From positions 22,090,356 through 22,154,355 of the forward strand of contig NC_089273.1 of NCBI RefSeq assembly GCF_963678975.1: a DNA stretch of 64,000 nucleotides, given 5' to 3'. The DNA is from Dysidea avara. Taxonomy: Eukaryota > Porifera > Demospongiae > Dictyoceratida > Dysideidae. A program made the position numbers and the translations under genes. Below the pieces are notes generated by a model, which saw only the letters and a list, made by a program, of their open reading frames with translations, made no database searches and was not told where the DNA came from. Below, in pieces: positions 37,761 through 50,200 of the stretch (positions are counted from its first letter, which is position 1; each line of letters begins with the position of its first letter).

Positions 37761-39030
37761 CATTTTTTGCACTTGTCACTATCAAATTCTGTGGAAGAGA
37801 CAAGACTGGCCATGGGGGACCGTGTCAAAGGCTTTACAGAACTTCTAACTAGCTTGAGCGGGTACTGTACATGTCATTTGCCCTCCAGAGCCTAACTTGT
37901 AAAGTTGATGATAAATAAATTGTAAATCATATCAGGCAGAGCAAGAAACCTATTACCAATAATGATACTTTAAATTTCTGGATGTCACTGCAAACTTTAC
38001 TTGTTGTATCACCTACAAATGTCTTGGAAGTTCTTTCAATAGTTAATAGTTAAAGAATATCTTGTACCTTATACATATACACTGTATCAAACAGTACGAT
38101 AGTACTGTTTAAGTAGGGATCGGGGTGGATTTGGCGCGCGCCTAGTATACATAGCACCAAAGCTGTTATACTTACTATTTTCACATGTGTATGTACAAAG
38201 GAATTTTGTATGCAACCATACAGGATTGCAAAAATGGTTATCTACACAAAGTTGATTTCACTTCAAAAAGGTAGCTACATCTATCTAGTATGGGCTTCAA
38301 ATTGCAGAAATCACTTCAAATCAGAGAAAGCCAAAAGCTGTTGTGGGAGAAGTCCACAAACAGGATTGCCACTTGGAATGGCCTTAGACTACATAAGCAT
38401 ACTTTTTGTATTTCTGCTATATTAAAGGAGTACAGCAGGATGCTTACTAGACTACCCTTGGCTAAAAGAAAGACTAGACCAAAGTATTCGCCCCTCACTT
38501 CGTCTTTAGTGAGAACTGACTGTTTATTCAGTTCCTAGCCTCACTCACCAATCACTCTACCGCACATTCATGGTCAGAATAAGCATAACAATAAGTTGAG
38601 TCATACAAAAAAGTAAACAGACAAGTACAAGTAATAATTAGGAATTATAATTTCAATTCAGTAGGGATCAAAGAAGTTGATAGAAGGGAAGATGCTTATA
38701 CCTGAAGATATTAATCCCTAATTCAATCATGGTATAGACTGAAGTGGGAATTAAATGTCCACTAGTAGTATATCTGCAGGTAGAGGTGACCTCCCTTGTT
38801 TTACTACTTTTTATTTCTATGATCCCTAAACAAACTTGTATTTGCACAAAAAAAATTTATTGAGACTCTCGTAAGCTACTACTCTTATGTTCAAGTGAAT
38901 GTAAATAATGAGAGGATTTATTTACTTTGCTGTAATTGGTGGAAGACACATTCACCTAGCAAAGCTTCATTTCAGATATAGAAATCATGTATATGGTGAA
39001 TGGTTGCTGCTTCTCAGTTTCGATTCTCTG

Positions 39031-39060
<30 letters not shown>
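39031..39060. repeat. (AT)n microsatellite
   Basis: About 28 bp of pure AT dinucleotides in unit B, absent from unit A. Confidence 0.9.
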
Positions 39061-39064
<4 letters not shown>

Positions 39065-39529
39065 CCTATAGTAACTATATTGTATATTATTATTATAATA
39101 ATAAGAACCACATATAACCGAAGAATTGTGGATAAAATTGGTGAATCATAACTAAAGGATTGCTGGCTTGGTGCTTTCAATGTTTACATTAATTTGTGCT
39201 TTCAAGTTTGGTGTTTCCTAGTACTACTGCAATATTTCAATGGTTACACTAGCATTTTCAATGTTTAATGCTTACATTGGTGTTTCCTAGTAACTACTAC
39301 TGCAATATTTCAATGGTTCCAGTGGCCAGGTGTTTTCAGTGTTTCAATGTTTACATTAGTGATCCAGTGTATGTTTACATTGGCCATAAGGCATGTCTGG
39401 TAGTTTATACTGGACTTCGTACTATTGAAAATTAAATATTGCTTCTTATACAAATGGCATTAGAGCTTTGTGCATTTGGGACCCAATCAATACTACTAAG
39501 ACAACATGAAGGTAATTAAAAAGGATATT

Positions 39530-39768
39530 TGTGACCGGATTTGCGAAAAGGGGTCTTCCACACACATCCAATTTACGATCTTTGACAATTCATAACTTGA
39601 GATTGGAAAAAGTTATTGACTTGAAATTTGGTCATAGGTGAGCGCCAGCAAAGGTTAATGGATGGAGAAAATTTCAGGATTGTATCTTTCTTGAACACAA
39701 AGTTATGGTCTTCCAAGTTCATAGAATTGGATGTGTGTGGAAGACCCCTTTTCACAAATCCGGTCACA
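39530..39768. mobile_element. MITE with TGTGACCGG ends (copy 1)
   Basis: TGTGACCGGATTTGCGAAAA and GGTCTTCCACACACATCCAA at the left recur inverted at the right, about 45 bp per arm in a 239-bp element. A relative with the same first 25 bp lies at 47,755-47,982. Non-coding. Confidence 0.8.
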
Positions 39769-41649
39769 TTTGCTGATGGCAGGGAAAACACAAACTTTCG
39801 TGATCTTTCCTCCATTGATTGTTACCGTGATAGCCATGAGTAATTTTTTAACAATGCATTATTACCTATAGCACGCAGTAAATATTATTATTATATATTA
39901 CATACTTATTTGTTAAAGTGAATCAGATTTTAACATTATGCCACACATTAAATACTGTATCATGCAGTTGAAGTCATGATCAGTTGAGCCTGATATTTGC
40001 TTACAATTAATTTTTATGGACAAGTGTTGTCCATAACCTTGGAACATGTCAGGCTAATGTGATACCCGACCGAAAAATAATTAAGCCTTTCAATTAGCTA
40101 CTATCCTGTCAGTCAGTGCAACTGGAAAGAAAAAGGAACTGTTTTAAAATTTTACAGAATTGCTTTGAAGGCAAACCAAAACTCACTATTTTCCTAATGA
40201 CAGATTTGTTATAAGAGGTGAAAGTGTTAGTACACTATTATGTAGATGGATGATAAATCTGGGCATGACTGTCCCATTGTAGATTTATTCAGTCTGGTTG
40301 TATGACATTGTCACATTTGCAGCCATTCTTAATTAGGCCACATAGTAATCATTTAAATCATACTGTGTCCAGTTGTGTTATCAGAAAGATTTCCTGCTAC
40401 CAGGAAACCAGAAAATTTATTACCAGGAACCCTATTCCTGTTAACGGGAAACTTAACAGGAAACCAGCACATGTTGTTCTGTATATAACTATATGATTGC
40501 AAAGCTATTAATAGTGCACACAATATGCACCAAGAGTTCATAATATGAACTCTTGATAGCACTGATTAATTGCAGTAGCATACACAAATAATACTTAAAA
40601 TACCACATTTCCTTCACTACTACTATTTTAAGTGAATTAACTGCTGTATAAGTGCTATATAGAACTATTATAATGCCTATACATGCATGGATCAATGAGA
40701 CAAAACACATCACAAACTTAATTATCCCAATATTATTCAGTATTGGAATAGTATTATGTGGTCTCCTCAATCTAGGTAGTGTTTGGACTATATAGTATAT
40801 AGTTCTAATATATAGACAGTACTGGCACATGATTTTTGCTGAGCTGAATCTTACATTAAAACATAATACAAATAGCTAATTATAGAAGGAAGTTACCTGC
40901 AATAGATGGTTTTATGACCCTTGATGTATGGTTTGCACGTATTGGCCATAACATTGTTACTGTTAGCTCTATCCAGAAATGTTGCTTGCCTATCACTTAG
41001 GTAGGTAAGAGCTTTGTACTTTCCATCAACGAAATGAGTTGGTTATACAATTTGTTCATACTAGGTAGTGATTTTTCTTACATCACAACTGTACTTTGTG
41101 CAACTATCACTTAGCTATAGCTTTAATTTGCTGCATGAGGTAGTCTGCTGCAATGACAGTAGATAATTTTTATTATTATTTTAAACATGAAAAAGTTTAT
41201 TATTGCAGCATCATTTATGGGCGGCTTAGTTATAGTTCTCAAGCAGGGTTCTAGATCTGGTGCAACTTCCGGACAGTGAGTATTGTAAAAATGAAACCAA
41301 CGAAATTAACCATAACAGATCCATTCTAGGTTGGTAGCAAACTTACTACACTCCATTAATAAGTGGAATGCCAAGAAAATGATCTATGTACAATTTTTCT
41401 AACAATAATTGGATGAAGCTAAATCAGTTTCATGGGATTTAAACGATTGTTTAAATGAATTAATGTTGGAAGGAGCAACAGGCATATAGCAAAACAGGGG
41501 TATTACAAATGAATCAGCACAGGGAACAAGCGTGCACAAAAGAAAATTAAGGTGGGTTCCAAATAGAATGCTCAGCGCACGTGCACTGAACACGTTTAGC
41601 ACAAACACCTCGTGCCCCTATCACCTTGTGTCCTACACAGTTATCCGCG

Positions 41650-43157
41650 ATGCCAAAGAGAAAGACCGCCGCGAAGAAGACCATCCAGAGATCTGCGAAG
41701 GGCAAATCGGCAGCCGCAACACCGACGTCTCGAAAGAGAACAAGGCAGAGCAGTAAAAATGGCGACGAAGCACGGACAAACGCCAGCGTCGAACAGAGGA
41801 GGAAAGCACAGCCGAGAGTCTCACCGCAGCTGACATCCCCAATATTGTGACCACCATACTCAAATCTCTTTCTGCCAGCGGCTCAGACCGAACGTCGGAC
41901 AGTCGACCCAGTAATTCCGCGACACCCGCGAGCAACAGTCCTTCTACCACGTCGGACTCCACAAACGGATCTACCGATAGCCAAGTCTCCCCTTCGCGTC
42001 CTTTGACAGCAGAAGACATTTCCGCTATTGTCACCTCCATTGTTAAGAGCGGCGCCAACCGGAGTACTCCCGCCAGAGATTCAGCAGGGTCGCCAGCCCC
42101 GGAGCTTGGTCATCCACAAGGGGCAGCCACACTTGCTTATAGTAACATCCAGCAGCTACAAAGCCAAGCCCAACAGTTCATCACTCTTGGTTTAGCTCCC
42201 ACAACAAGATCAACTTACTCCGCAGGCTGGAAAAGGTTTACAAGCTTCTGTGCAGAATTTGGACTGCTGTCCACGCCAGCAAGTGAACACACCCTGCTGC
42301 TGTTTGTCACATCATTGGCGGTTAGCAATCTGTCATATGGCACTATTAAAGTATATTTATCTGCTGTTCGCCACATTCATGTTTTGTCCGGCTTTCACAC
42401 AGACCTCAACAACCAGTTTACCCCCAAGCTTCAGCTTGCACTAGTTGGAATCAAAAGAAGTCAAGCAGCTGCATCCCCCCAGCGAACACGATTACCCATC
42501 ACCCTCCAAATAATGCAGAAAGCCAAACACTTGCTCTCCCAGAAATCGTCTTATGACAACACAATGCTTTGGGCAGCCTGCTGCCTGGCTTTCTTCGGCT
42601 TCCTGAGAGTGAGCGAGTTTACAGTGCCAACCCAACATGATTATGATGCATCAACACATCTATCTCTAAGCGACATCTCGGTCGACAACCGCAATAACCC
42701 CCAGCTCATCAAAGTACACATCAAGCAGTCAAAAACAGATCCATTTAGGCAGGGCACGGATATCTACCTGGGAGCAACCGACAACTCTATTTGCCCTATA
42801 TCCGGGCTAATACCTTATCTCTCCATAAGGGGAGCTCAACCTGGCCCATTGTTCATCACCAAGGATCATAGATATCTTACCCGCTTGCTGTTCAGTCAAA
42901 AATTAGACACTCTCTTAGACCATCTCCAAATAAACACACAGCAATACAATACTCACAGCTTCCGGATAGGGGCAGCTACAACCGCAGCTCAAGCACTCAT
43001 ACCAGACGCCCACATTAAGATGCTTGGAAGATGGAGAAGTGATGCTTACCAGCAATATATCAGGACCCCACCACGACAACTTGCCCACCTCTCCAAGCGC
43101 CTGGTATCAGCACCTATCTCTCAAGGTGGCAGCAGCCATGCCACTTCAAGTCATTAG
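41650..43157 (+). CDS. Tyrosine recombinase (phage-integrase-like), 5' end frame-disrupted
   Basis: The main frame is open from 41,757 to the stop at 43,155-43,157. Counting from 41,847, it shows a SAM-like DNA-binding region (residues about 105-200) and a catalytic domain with R254 (GFLRVSEF), K296 (SKTD), H370-x-x-R373 (HSFR), W396 (LGRW) and nucleophile Y404 (QQYIR). All active-site residues are present. The frame has no ATG near its start. A basic N-terminus beginning MPKRKTAAKK at 41,650 lies one frame away, and the frames meet at an A5 run (41,755-41,759), so a one-base loss there is likely. LTAADIPNIVTTI and LTAEDISAIVTSI form a short internal repeat. Role: strand exchange for integration and excision of its element. 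Activity of this copy is doubtful. Confidence 0.8.
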
Positions 43158-43428
43158 TTACCTTACTAATGTGTTACGTACTCATTTAGTTTATTGCATT
43201 GTTATAGCTCATATCGTACACAAAATTATTCAATCACAAGTGATGAATGATTCAGGTACTTCATTATATAAAAGAATAATAGTAATTAATGTGTTGTTGT
43301 TTTTTTTGTCTTTCATTTTTTGTATAAAGGAATAATACAACGACCACCCAAACACCAATCACAATCAGATCCTTGGGTGAAAGGTCACCTTAACTGCTCC
43401 CTTTCTGTGGCTTAAAAAAGTTGCAAGA

Positions 43429-43465
43429 GTCTGGGGTGGGACTAGTGCTAGTCTTGCCCCCAGAC
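43429..43465. repeat. Strong hairpin downstream of the recombinase
   Basis: GTCTGGGG, then a GGGACTAG-type inner stem, pairs with CTAGTC and CCCCAGAC: about 17 bp of stem with a 2-nt loop and a couple of mismatches, inside the recombinase element. Could act in transcript ending or as a recombinase-related site; unknown. Confidence 0.6.
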
Positions 43466-44121
43466 ATCTTGCTCCCCAAGTATCTGTGTTTTTAAAAATC
43501 CCGATATTAACGGCTCAACACTTTCTCCCCTACATTACAATAAACAAAGAATATTTCAAAAAAATAAAATATCCTACAGCTGTCGGGGCCTTGTACATTT
43601 ACCAAACACCTCTACAATCATTTGATTGGGAGAGGTCTGTGGCAACTGCCGCAGGAAGACGGGTGAAGGACCACCAGATGATTAGCAGCGGAGTAGTAAG
43701 CAGTCGCGAGTCAGCAGTGTAAGGTGAGTGAACAACATTAACCCCACAAATTCAGTTATAATATTGCTACTTTGATCCAAAACCATCACTCCCACAACTT
43801 TTATCACACTAAGTGCCTCTAATAACTAACAGGTCTTGTAGCTTGCTTCTATTATGGCTTCTTTCTATTCTTGGGTATAAGTCATGATACATTTTGTGCT
43901 AAGAGGTGCTATTATGTATGTAGATAATATTGTAGAAGAGTGAAAATCAGCCTTAATGTCACATTTTGACAGCCCAGATATTTATGACCAAAATGGCACA
44001 TTTCAAGTACAATAAATTAATTGTTTCATGTGTTACATCAAGACTGATTATCCAAAATCCAGTCACAATATATTATGCTGATTGTTTATACATTTGACTA
44101 CTGCTGATTAAAATCACCTAG

Positions 44122-44135
44122 CATGTGGTTAACCA
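44122..44135 (+). promoter_or_regulatory. Shared upstream box CATGTGGTTAACCA (copy 3)
   Basis: Same box as upstream of copies 1, 2 and 4, here about 100 bp above the TATA box. Confidence 0.5.
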
Positions 44136-44236
44136 ATGATTTCGTACAAAGTACTACATCACTCACCACACACCTACAGTACATGTGGGCAAATGCATAG
44201 CTACTGATTCCATACAAATGAATGTGAAGGACTAGC

Positions 44237-44245
44237 TATATAAAG
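44237..44245 (+). promoter_or_regulatory. TATA box of copy 3
   Basis: TATATAAAG, 81 bp above the ATG at 44,326. Retained although the coding sequence is broken. Confidence 0.65.
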
Positions 44246-44325
44246 GCTGTTGTGCTACAGTCTGGTGTATCCTGCAATAAGTGTTAAAAGAAGAATTGTC
44301 TGTTGCTGATCAACTGACCTCAACC

Positions 44326-45064
44326 ATGCTACTTATCATTTTACTTGGGAGCTAAAGCACTTTCAGTTGAGGAGGTGTTGGAATTTGGAGGGAAAAGATT
44401 TCAAGAGTTAAACCAAGGTATGCATTGTGTTCAGTGCTAGACAATAAGGCATGCTGATGTATTTTCACAAACTACAGATAAATCACTGCCATTAAGAGAC
44501 CATGATTACTTGAGACTTCAGTTCTTAGGGGCAAAAGATGCCTGGCTTGGTTGTCCTGATAGTGATGATAAAGTGTGTGATCTACGACGATGTCCAAGTG
44601 TAAATCAAAACTATCGCTATCCTGGAAGATGTTGGGGAGAAGAGTTCCAAATCATTAGTGCAGGTGTCAACTTTACCCCAATCAAGTCTGGCCAACAAAT
44701 TCGACTGCGTTATGCTAGTGAAAACAACACATGGATGGGATGTCCATTTAACAAACGCTGTGATAAAAGGACCTGCCCAGGAACAACTGAAGAAGGAAAA
44801 GAGTTTGTAATGGGTAAATCAGCTAGATGCGCTGGTGAAGCTTTTTATATCTATGCAAGAGGGAAAGCAAATGGTGCAGTAATCTACAATGGTGATGTAG
44901 TGATGCTTTACTATCCCCACGAAGGACTGTACGTGTCCATTCAAGGAGAGAATGAACTTGATAATACCAGTATCGACTTTTGTCCTGGAGCTGCTCCACC
45001 AGCCTACCTTAGCTATGCCATGTGCTCTAAGAATTCATTCCGTGTGTATCGATACACTGACTGA
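44326..45064 (+). pseudogene. Secreted three-repeat 10-cysteine protein, copy 3 (signal-peptide exon broken)
   Basis: Exon 1 would be 44326-44417 and exon 2 is 44478-45064, with a 60-bp intron. Against copy 4, exon 1 lacks 11 bp between 44,349 and 44,350, inside the hydrophobic core. The ATG frame meets TAA at 44,353-44,355 after nine codons, and no ATG exists in the correct frame upstream or in exon 1. Exon 2 is fully open with all 10 cysteines, the three repeat units and a normal stop. One glycine-rich motif differs (RCAGE for RCWGE). A transcript could be made from the intact TATA box, but secretion by the normal route is lost. A non-ATG start or an unseen upstream exon could rescue it, so pseudogene is likely, not certain. 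Confidence 0.75.
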
Positions 45065-45849
45065 ATTGAGCTTTGTAACTAACTCTGCATTATAGCTTTG
45101 ACTTTGCAAGTACAGTACATAAATATTGTACCACCTGTATTCATTGTTATTTTTTCAAATAGAATTAGTAATATGTAAGTTCAACAGGTATCATCATAAG
45201 TACAATTTAATTATACTTTTATGATTACACTGCATGTAGGCACTGTAGATAAACTGTCTATGATTTTCAGGATGTACCTACATATTCACATATCCAAATG
45301 TCTGACAGATCTTAATGTAAAACAACTCTCACTTGAAAATGACAAAGACAGTGGTGATAAGATACTCCTATTCAGTATAAAATAATTCCAATGGACATTT
45401 GGAGGAAGTAGTTGATGTGAGGGGTCTGACCAGAGTATAGAATCTCCGGCAGCAGCCAGGGGATCTGAGGGACTGTGCCTCCCAGATGCTGCAGCCATTT
45501 TAGCTTCAAAGTTCACCAGAAGTATAATTATTCATAAGAGCATTTCAACCAAAAAACCAACCTTTTAGTCAAAAGTATTTAAAACTGGCCATTTGTGGTA
45601 AATAAAAATCTCTATTGGCAAAGTTTCAACTGTTGACTGGGTTATAATAAACATACAGCATTTATAAGCACCTGGAAACACATCGTACAATGGTAAGATA
45701 CCAACTCTCAAAGTATAAGTGGTTGGATTACTGCTGTAGGCAAAGCTTCCTTCATTTTTAGAACACCTTTCTATGATGCACTTTGATTTCTCTTTTAGGG
45801 AATTTGAGTATTCTATAAAGAATATCAATCTTTTTCATGGTTTTTAGCC

Positions 45850-47560
45850 CCACTTCAAGAAGGATAATATAGGCGAGATATCATTCTGAGGAGGGATAAG
45901 CCCCCTCAGTAGATTAGCCCTCCTCAGCAGACCAAGGGAGACTTCAGCCGCTAGCCCTATCTTCCCCCTTTTATGCATTTGGGTAAAGTTCTTACAATAA
46001 TAAACTTAATTTAGTTCATATGAAACACACAGCTGCAGTGTATACATAGAGGACACCTTATCCTGTAATGCACGTAACCATGTATGTATATTGTATATAT
46101 AAGCAAAAAACTTCAATCTCAATTTTCAAACAGTAGTTTTCCTTACCATTATATGTATTTTGTATACAAGCTGTATACATGAAACCAGCTCATGCCATTT
46201 AACATGCTGATTGGTGTGGCAACACCCCAGGGCAGTGTGTACTCAGCATATTCGAGCAGTGCACATCCCCGGGGTGCAATTACCACTTATCATGTATTTA
46301 GTATGTGTGCATACAAAACATAGACATGACAATAATAATTGTGATGTTTTCCTAGCTATACACACCACCCTTCCACCGCACCTAGCTCTATTGCCTACTT
46401 TTTCCTAGTTCTAACCACAATAACATTTTCCACAAAGCCATAAAGTGTACGCAACAACACCAAACAAACAAACACTCATGCAAATATCTACCACATAACA
46501 TATTGCACAATTGCCATAAATATACATAACAGCACAAAATAATACAGATATCTATACACAAGTACTTTGGGGAAAGGGCAACTGAGGAAATTGTGGGAGT
46601 GGGGCGTAATAACTTTTGCATATTAAGCTATGCAGACAAGCATTGTGGATATGGCATTGTGGATATGGCACAACACATAACCAGATTTAACAGTTGACCA
46701 TGAAGCAATATGTCTTCCAATTAGTACAAGATTGCAGCAACACACCATATATGCATAGCAACACAACGTGATAGCAGCAACGGATGAATAATCATACAAG
46801 TTAAATTTAGCGTAATTGATTCGGTTTGGCCATGCACAGATAATTAGCACTTCATCCACCTGCCCTTGGACCTCAGTTGTCATTTAACTATATATGTGTA
46901 TCTAAGTTCAGTATCAGTAATTGGACGCACAACAACCAAGCAAACAATGTAACTAAGTTATACATACAAAGGTTCAATTTTAATATGTGGACAACCATAC
47001 AAAGAGCATACAACAATATATGCACTGGAACACATACTTAATGCATGGTTTCGGGTAGGAGGGAGGGAAGAAAGTTTTCTGTCCGCGAACACACCATGCA
47101 CTATGGCATGATCTCGTGATCTCAAACCTGTTAATCCAGTTTATTACAATGAATCATTATGATGTCATTACGTCTCATGTATCCTACAAGATTGGTTCAA
47201 GTTTTACCTGAAACAAGTGTTGATTTCAGTTTGTGGTGCTAGCACTGCTAATATACAATGCCTCTCTAATGGACCTTACAGTCAACTCAAGGATTCTGTG
47301 TTGCTGGATTTAATTACTTTACTCGAAAGGCTAGTTTATCAATAAAGGATGCTGGCTTTATTTACCATGGTATGATACATGGGTTTGCACTGTATCCATT
47401 CTACACCCACACCAAGGCATGTTAATTTCAGTTTATTGCATTGCAATGAATTACATTAAAACCATTTTGGCCCCACCATTATGTTGTGATGGTTGAAACT
47501 TTTACCTGTGAAAGGTGTAGTCACTGCCATGGAGAGCAAGGGACTTAATTAGTGTAAAAT
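45850..47560. other. Gene-free segment unique to unit B
   Basis: Not matched in unit A and without a supportable gene. It may be inserted DNA or a segment lost from A. No inverted ends were found. Confidence 0.4.
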
Positions 47561-47754
47561 ACCAAAAATAATTTGCATTTCAAGTTCAAATTTAGTCTAA
47601 TAAAAATACTTTTCTGGATGTCACTGCAAAGTTTACTTGTTGTGTCACTTATACATTAATGTCTTTGAAGTTATTTGCAGCTCAAGAGTTTCAAAGATTG
47701 ATAAAAACCTACTATTACTATAGTCAGTAGTGCACATACTTTAAAAACACAAAA

Positions 47755-47982
47755 TGTGATCCGGTCTGCGAAAAAGGGCCTTATAGCCTTTCCAAATTGT
47801 CAAGTTTGACTATCCTAATGTTTTCAACCTATCACCTTAATATTACACCAAGCCACAGTGCTATGTTAGGGGTATAGGGGACCAAATTGCAGGGTGATAC
47901 CATATTCACAAGTTATGTTACAGGTTGCCAAGTAAATGCAACTGAAAAGGCTATAAGACCCATTTTCGCAGACCGGGTCACA
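47755..47982. mobile_element. MITE with TGTGAYCCGG ends (copy 2)
   Basis: TGTGATCCGGTCTGCGAAAA and GGGCCTTATAGCC at the left recur inverted at the right, ending GGTCACA. It is 228 bp, the same family as 39,530-39,768; single degenerate ends also occur near 11,269 and 61,830. Confidence 0.75.
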
Positions 47983-49620
47983 AATATAGTCTCGTATATA
48001 GCTACCTGCCAGTTGTCTTTAGTATTGTGTGGTGAAGACATGGGACAAAAGCATGCAGTGGATTGCAATCCTTTTAACAATCCTAGGCACAAGAAGACAA
48101 GTTTAAGGTTAGTGTTACATTGGATGTGCAAAAACATTCCTATACTCTTATATACCCTTGACCAGAGGATATATGATACAAGACACACAACAGCACAGCA
48201 ATTGTCGTATGTACATAATGTATCATATTATAATGCTACTTGAAGTATAAGGATAACATACACTTAGAGTTTTGAGCTGATAATAATAATCAGAGCAGTA
48301 CAATAGATTACATACAATATTTGTACAATAACAGATGTGAAGCTATAATAAAAGTACATGAATGAAGTTCCTAAAAATCCACATTCTTAATGATTGACAT
48401 TATTAAATATTCATCTCTCTATATACATACACCAAATTAATGGCAAGAAGATTTCTCTAGATTTTAATCGCTAAATTCACCATAATCTTCTGATCTTGTA
48501 TACGTGTAGTTTTTATTTATTTTTATTAAGGCTTTACAGCACAATTGCTGAAGGTCTGTAGGACACCTTCCAGTAACACAAATCAAAGATCAACAAATAT
48601 GAACAAGCACAATTAGACATGTAGTGTATTCAGTAGCATGCACCAAAACAGCAGGTAAGGGTACAATGTGGTGATTTGTGTCTTTATCTATAGTGCAACA
48701 TATAAGTTAACGTGTCTACAAAATTACGGTGTGTGGCACAAACTGCATCCCATCACTTAACAGGTCACAGCTCTGTTCTGTCATGGTATAGAATATTGAC
48801 ATTCTGTAAATTATTTGTATCAAAAAGCCAAATAAGGGCTGAAAATTACATCACCATAGTATAATGACATAATAAAGATATGAGTCATATAGCTATGGTT
48901 ATGTTCTATAAACATCATATCAACAAAATGATTTACATTGAATGTACTTAGAAATACAGCTTAGTGTCTGCGGAGTTCTATAATAGCAACAGGTATAGGC
49001 CTGAGTTAAATATACTCAAAAGTTTGCCCAAAATGCGTTCAGAACTTTCCAAAAAAATTCACCTATTATGCTCTTTCAAATTGGTGTTCCCATTATGCTT
49101 GCATTTATGCATTATGTTACATGTACTAGGTTATTAACAACATTTTTTACAATTACAAGCATCTTGGAAAATGCTAATCAGTGAATGCTCTATTAGAATG
49201 CTTCACAACAAAGTGACTGTTCTAATAGAAGAGTATCGATCTATTAAGGAGTATTGGTCTATCAGTCTATTGCCATGGATATGGCTTTGCTACTCAGATC
49301 AATAGCTATTCAATATCTAAGTGAACTAAATTTGCATCAAAGTGGATGTCATCATTGCAATATGCATTTAAATATAGGTCATAGACATGGAGAAGGTTTG
49401 TGTTTATAAGGTAGGAGTTTAGTGGCAGATCCATGCATTCCATTTTGACTCTAGCCCTTGCTCTAGCCAATTGTAGCTATATACAGTAGTCTGGGAATGT
49501 GATAACTAATAATCACTCCTCATTGGTCTTTCACTGTCCCAGCATGGTGTTTACAGAACTTTTAAAAGTGGATGGCTGCAAGAGATAAAGTTAACATGAG
49601 GGGGCCAGGCCAGCTGTAAG
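47983..49620. other. Gene-free stretch
   Basis: No gene supported. It contains several loose CTATTAGAG-type boxes at 49,185-49,265. Confidence 0.4.
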
Positions 49621-49624
49621 TTGA

Positions 49625-49870
49625 AGACTAAAAAAAAAAAGGTCACAGCCTGCTGACAATAGCTGCTCTCCATCAATTATATCTCCTTAATCTCCTTATT
49701 TATAACTACACCTACACATACGTAGCTAAGTAGCTAGCTACATTGCTTCTCTGAATACTATATGACTGCTCTATTAGAGTATCCAGATTCCTGACTGTTC
49801 TATTAGAGTATCTCGATCTTTTCTTGTAAACAGTGTCCCATAAAAGTGGGGGGGGGGCGATGGTCCCCCT
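49625..49870. repeat. Degenerate relative of the GGGGCGGATCC MITE family
   Basis: Keeps the A run followed by GGTCAC, two CTATTAGAGTATC boxes (49,774 and 49,801) and a G run (49,849-49,857) in the order seen at 22-357, but the terminal repeats are unrecognisable. Confidence 0.5.
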
Positions 49871-50157
49871 GGCTTCCCCGTCCCCGCTGCCTATGTAGAA
49901 ATGCAACTACCGAAAATCGGTCAGTGAATTGGACAACTGTCAATTGCCCCGAGGGGTGGGGACAAGAAGCAGTGTCAAATCCCACCTGGGGTGTGGGGAC
50001 GCCCGGGGTGGGGCATGAAATTGACAAGTGCACTCTTTGGCCTGCTCCACCGTCCCTGAATTTTCTAAACAATAAAATCGCACTTTCTATTATTTTACTA
50101 GCTACAGGTGTACCAGGTTTATTACTAGTCTCATGCATGAAATATGCGCTTAGTCAT

Positions 50158-50166
50158 CCTTGAGGT
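50158..50166. repeat. Left candidate target-site duplication of the 5.7-kb element
   Basis: CCTTGAGGT abuts the left end; CCTTGAAGT (55,832-55,840) abuts the right end: 8 of 9 match, in direct orientation. Confidence 0.6.
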
Positions 50167-50200
50167 TAGTCTGGCGGCGCCCGCCCCTTTGCATAGAGTA

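Larger units (their letters stand above)
33838..38040 (+). repeat. Segmental duplication, unit A
   Basis: Colinear with unit B. Anchor pairs (A/B): 33,840/38,423; 34,015/38,695; 34,790/39,150; 35,080/39,940; 35,860/40,390; 36,080/41,265; 36,225/43,740; 36,965/43,960; 37,140/44,040; 37,310/45,180; 37,550/45,390; 37,980/47,615. Unit A lacks the tyrosine-recombinase element, the MITE at 39,530 and the secreted-protein gene, but has a Tigger-type MITE and a local palindrome that B lacks. Confidence 0.85.
41420..43737 (+). mobile_element. Tyrosine-recombinase element (Crypton/DIRS-type), about 2.3 kb
   Basis: Boundaries come from the paralogous empty site in unit A (about 36,205-36,225). Left homology stops at about 41,415-41,430 and right homology resumes at about 43,733-43,741. 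The element is clearly GC-richer than its surroundings around its gene. It has no reverse transcriptase, no long inverted ends and no obvious target duplication, which fits a Crypton-like element better than a full DIRS retrotransposon. A truncated DIRS copy remains possible. Confidence 0.7.
38421..47700 (+). repeat. Segmental duplication, unit B
   Basis: Partner of unit A, starting 4.6 kb downstream in the same orientation. It is longer because of the MITE at 39,530-39,768, the recombinase element (about 41.42-43.74 kb), gene copy 3 and about 2 kb at 45.6-47.58 kb that has no match in A. Confidence 0.85.

Noticed and set aside
41633-42058. 141-residue minus-strand frame
   Set aside because: Antisense to the GC-rich, Ser/Thr-rich start of the tyrosine-recombinase gene.
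47887-48243. 118-residue frame next to a MITE
   Set aside because: Begins inside the MITE and has no recognisable features or splice partners.
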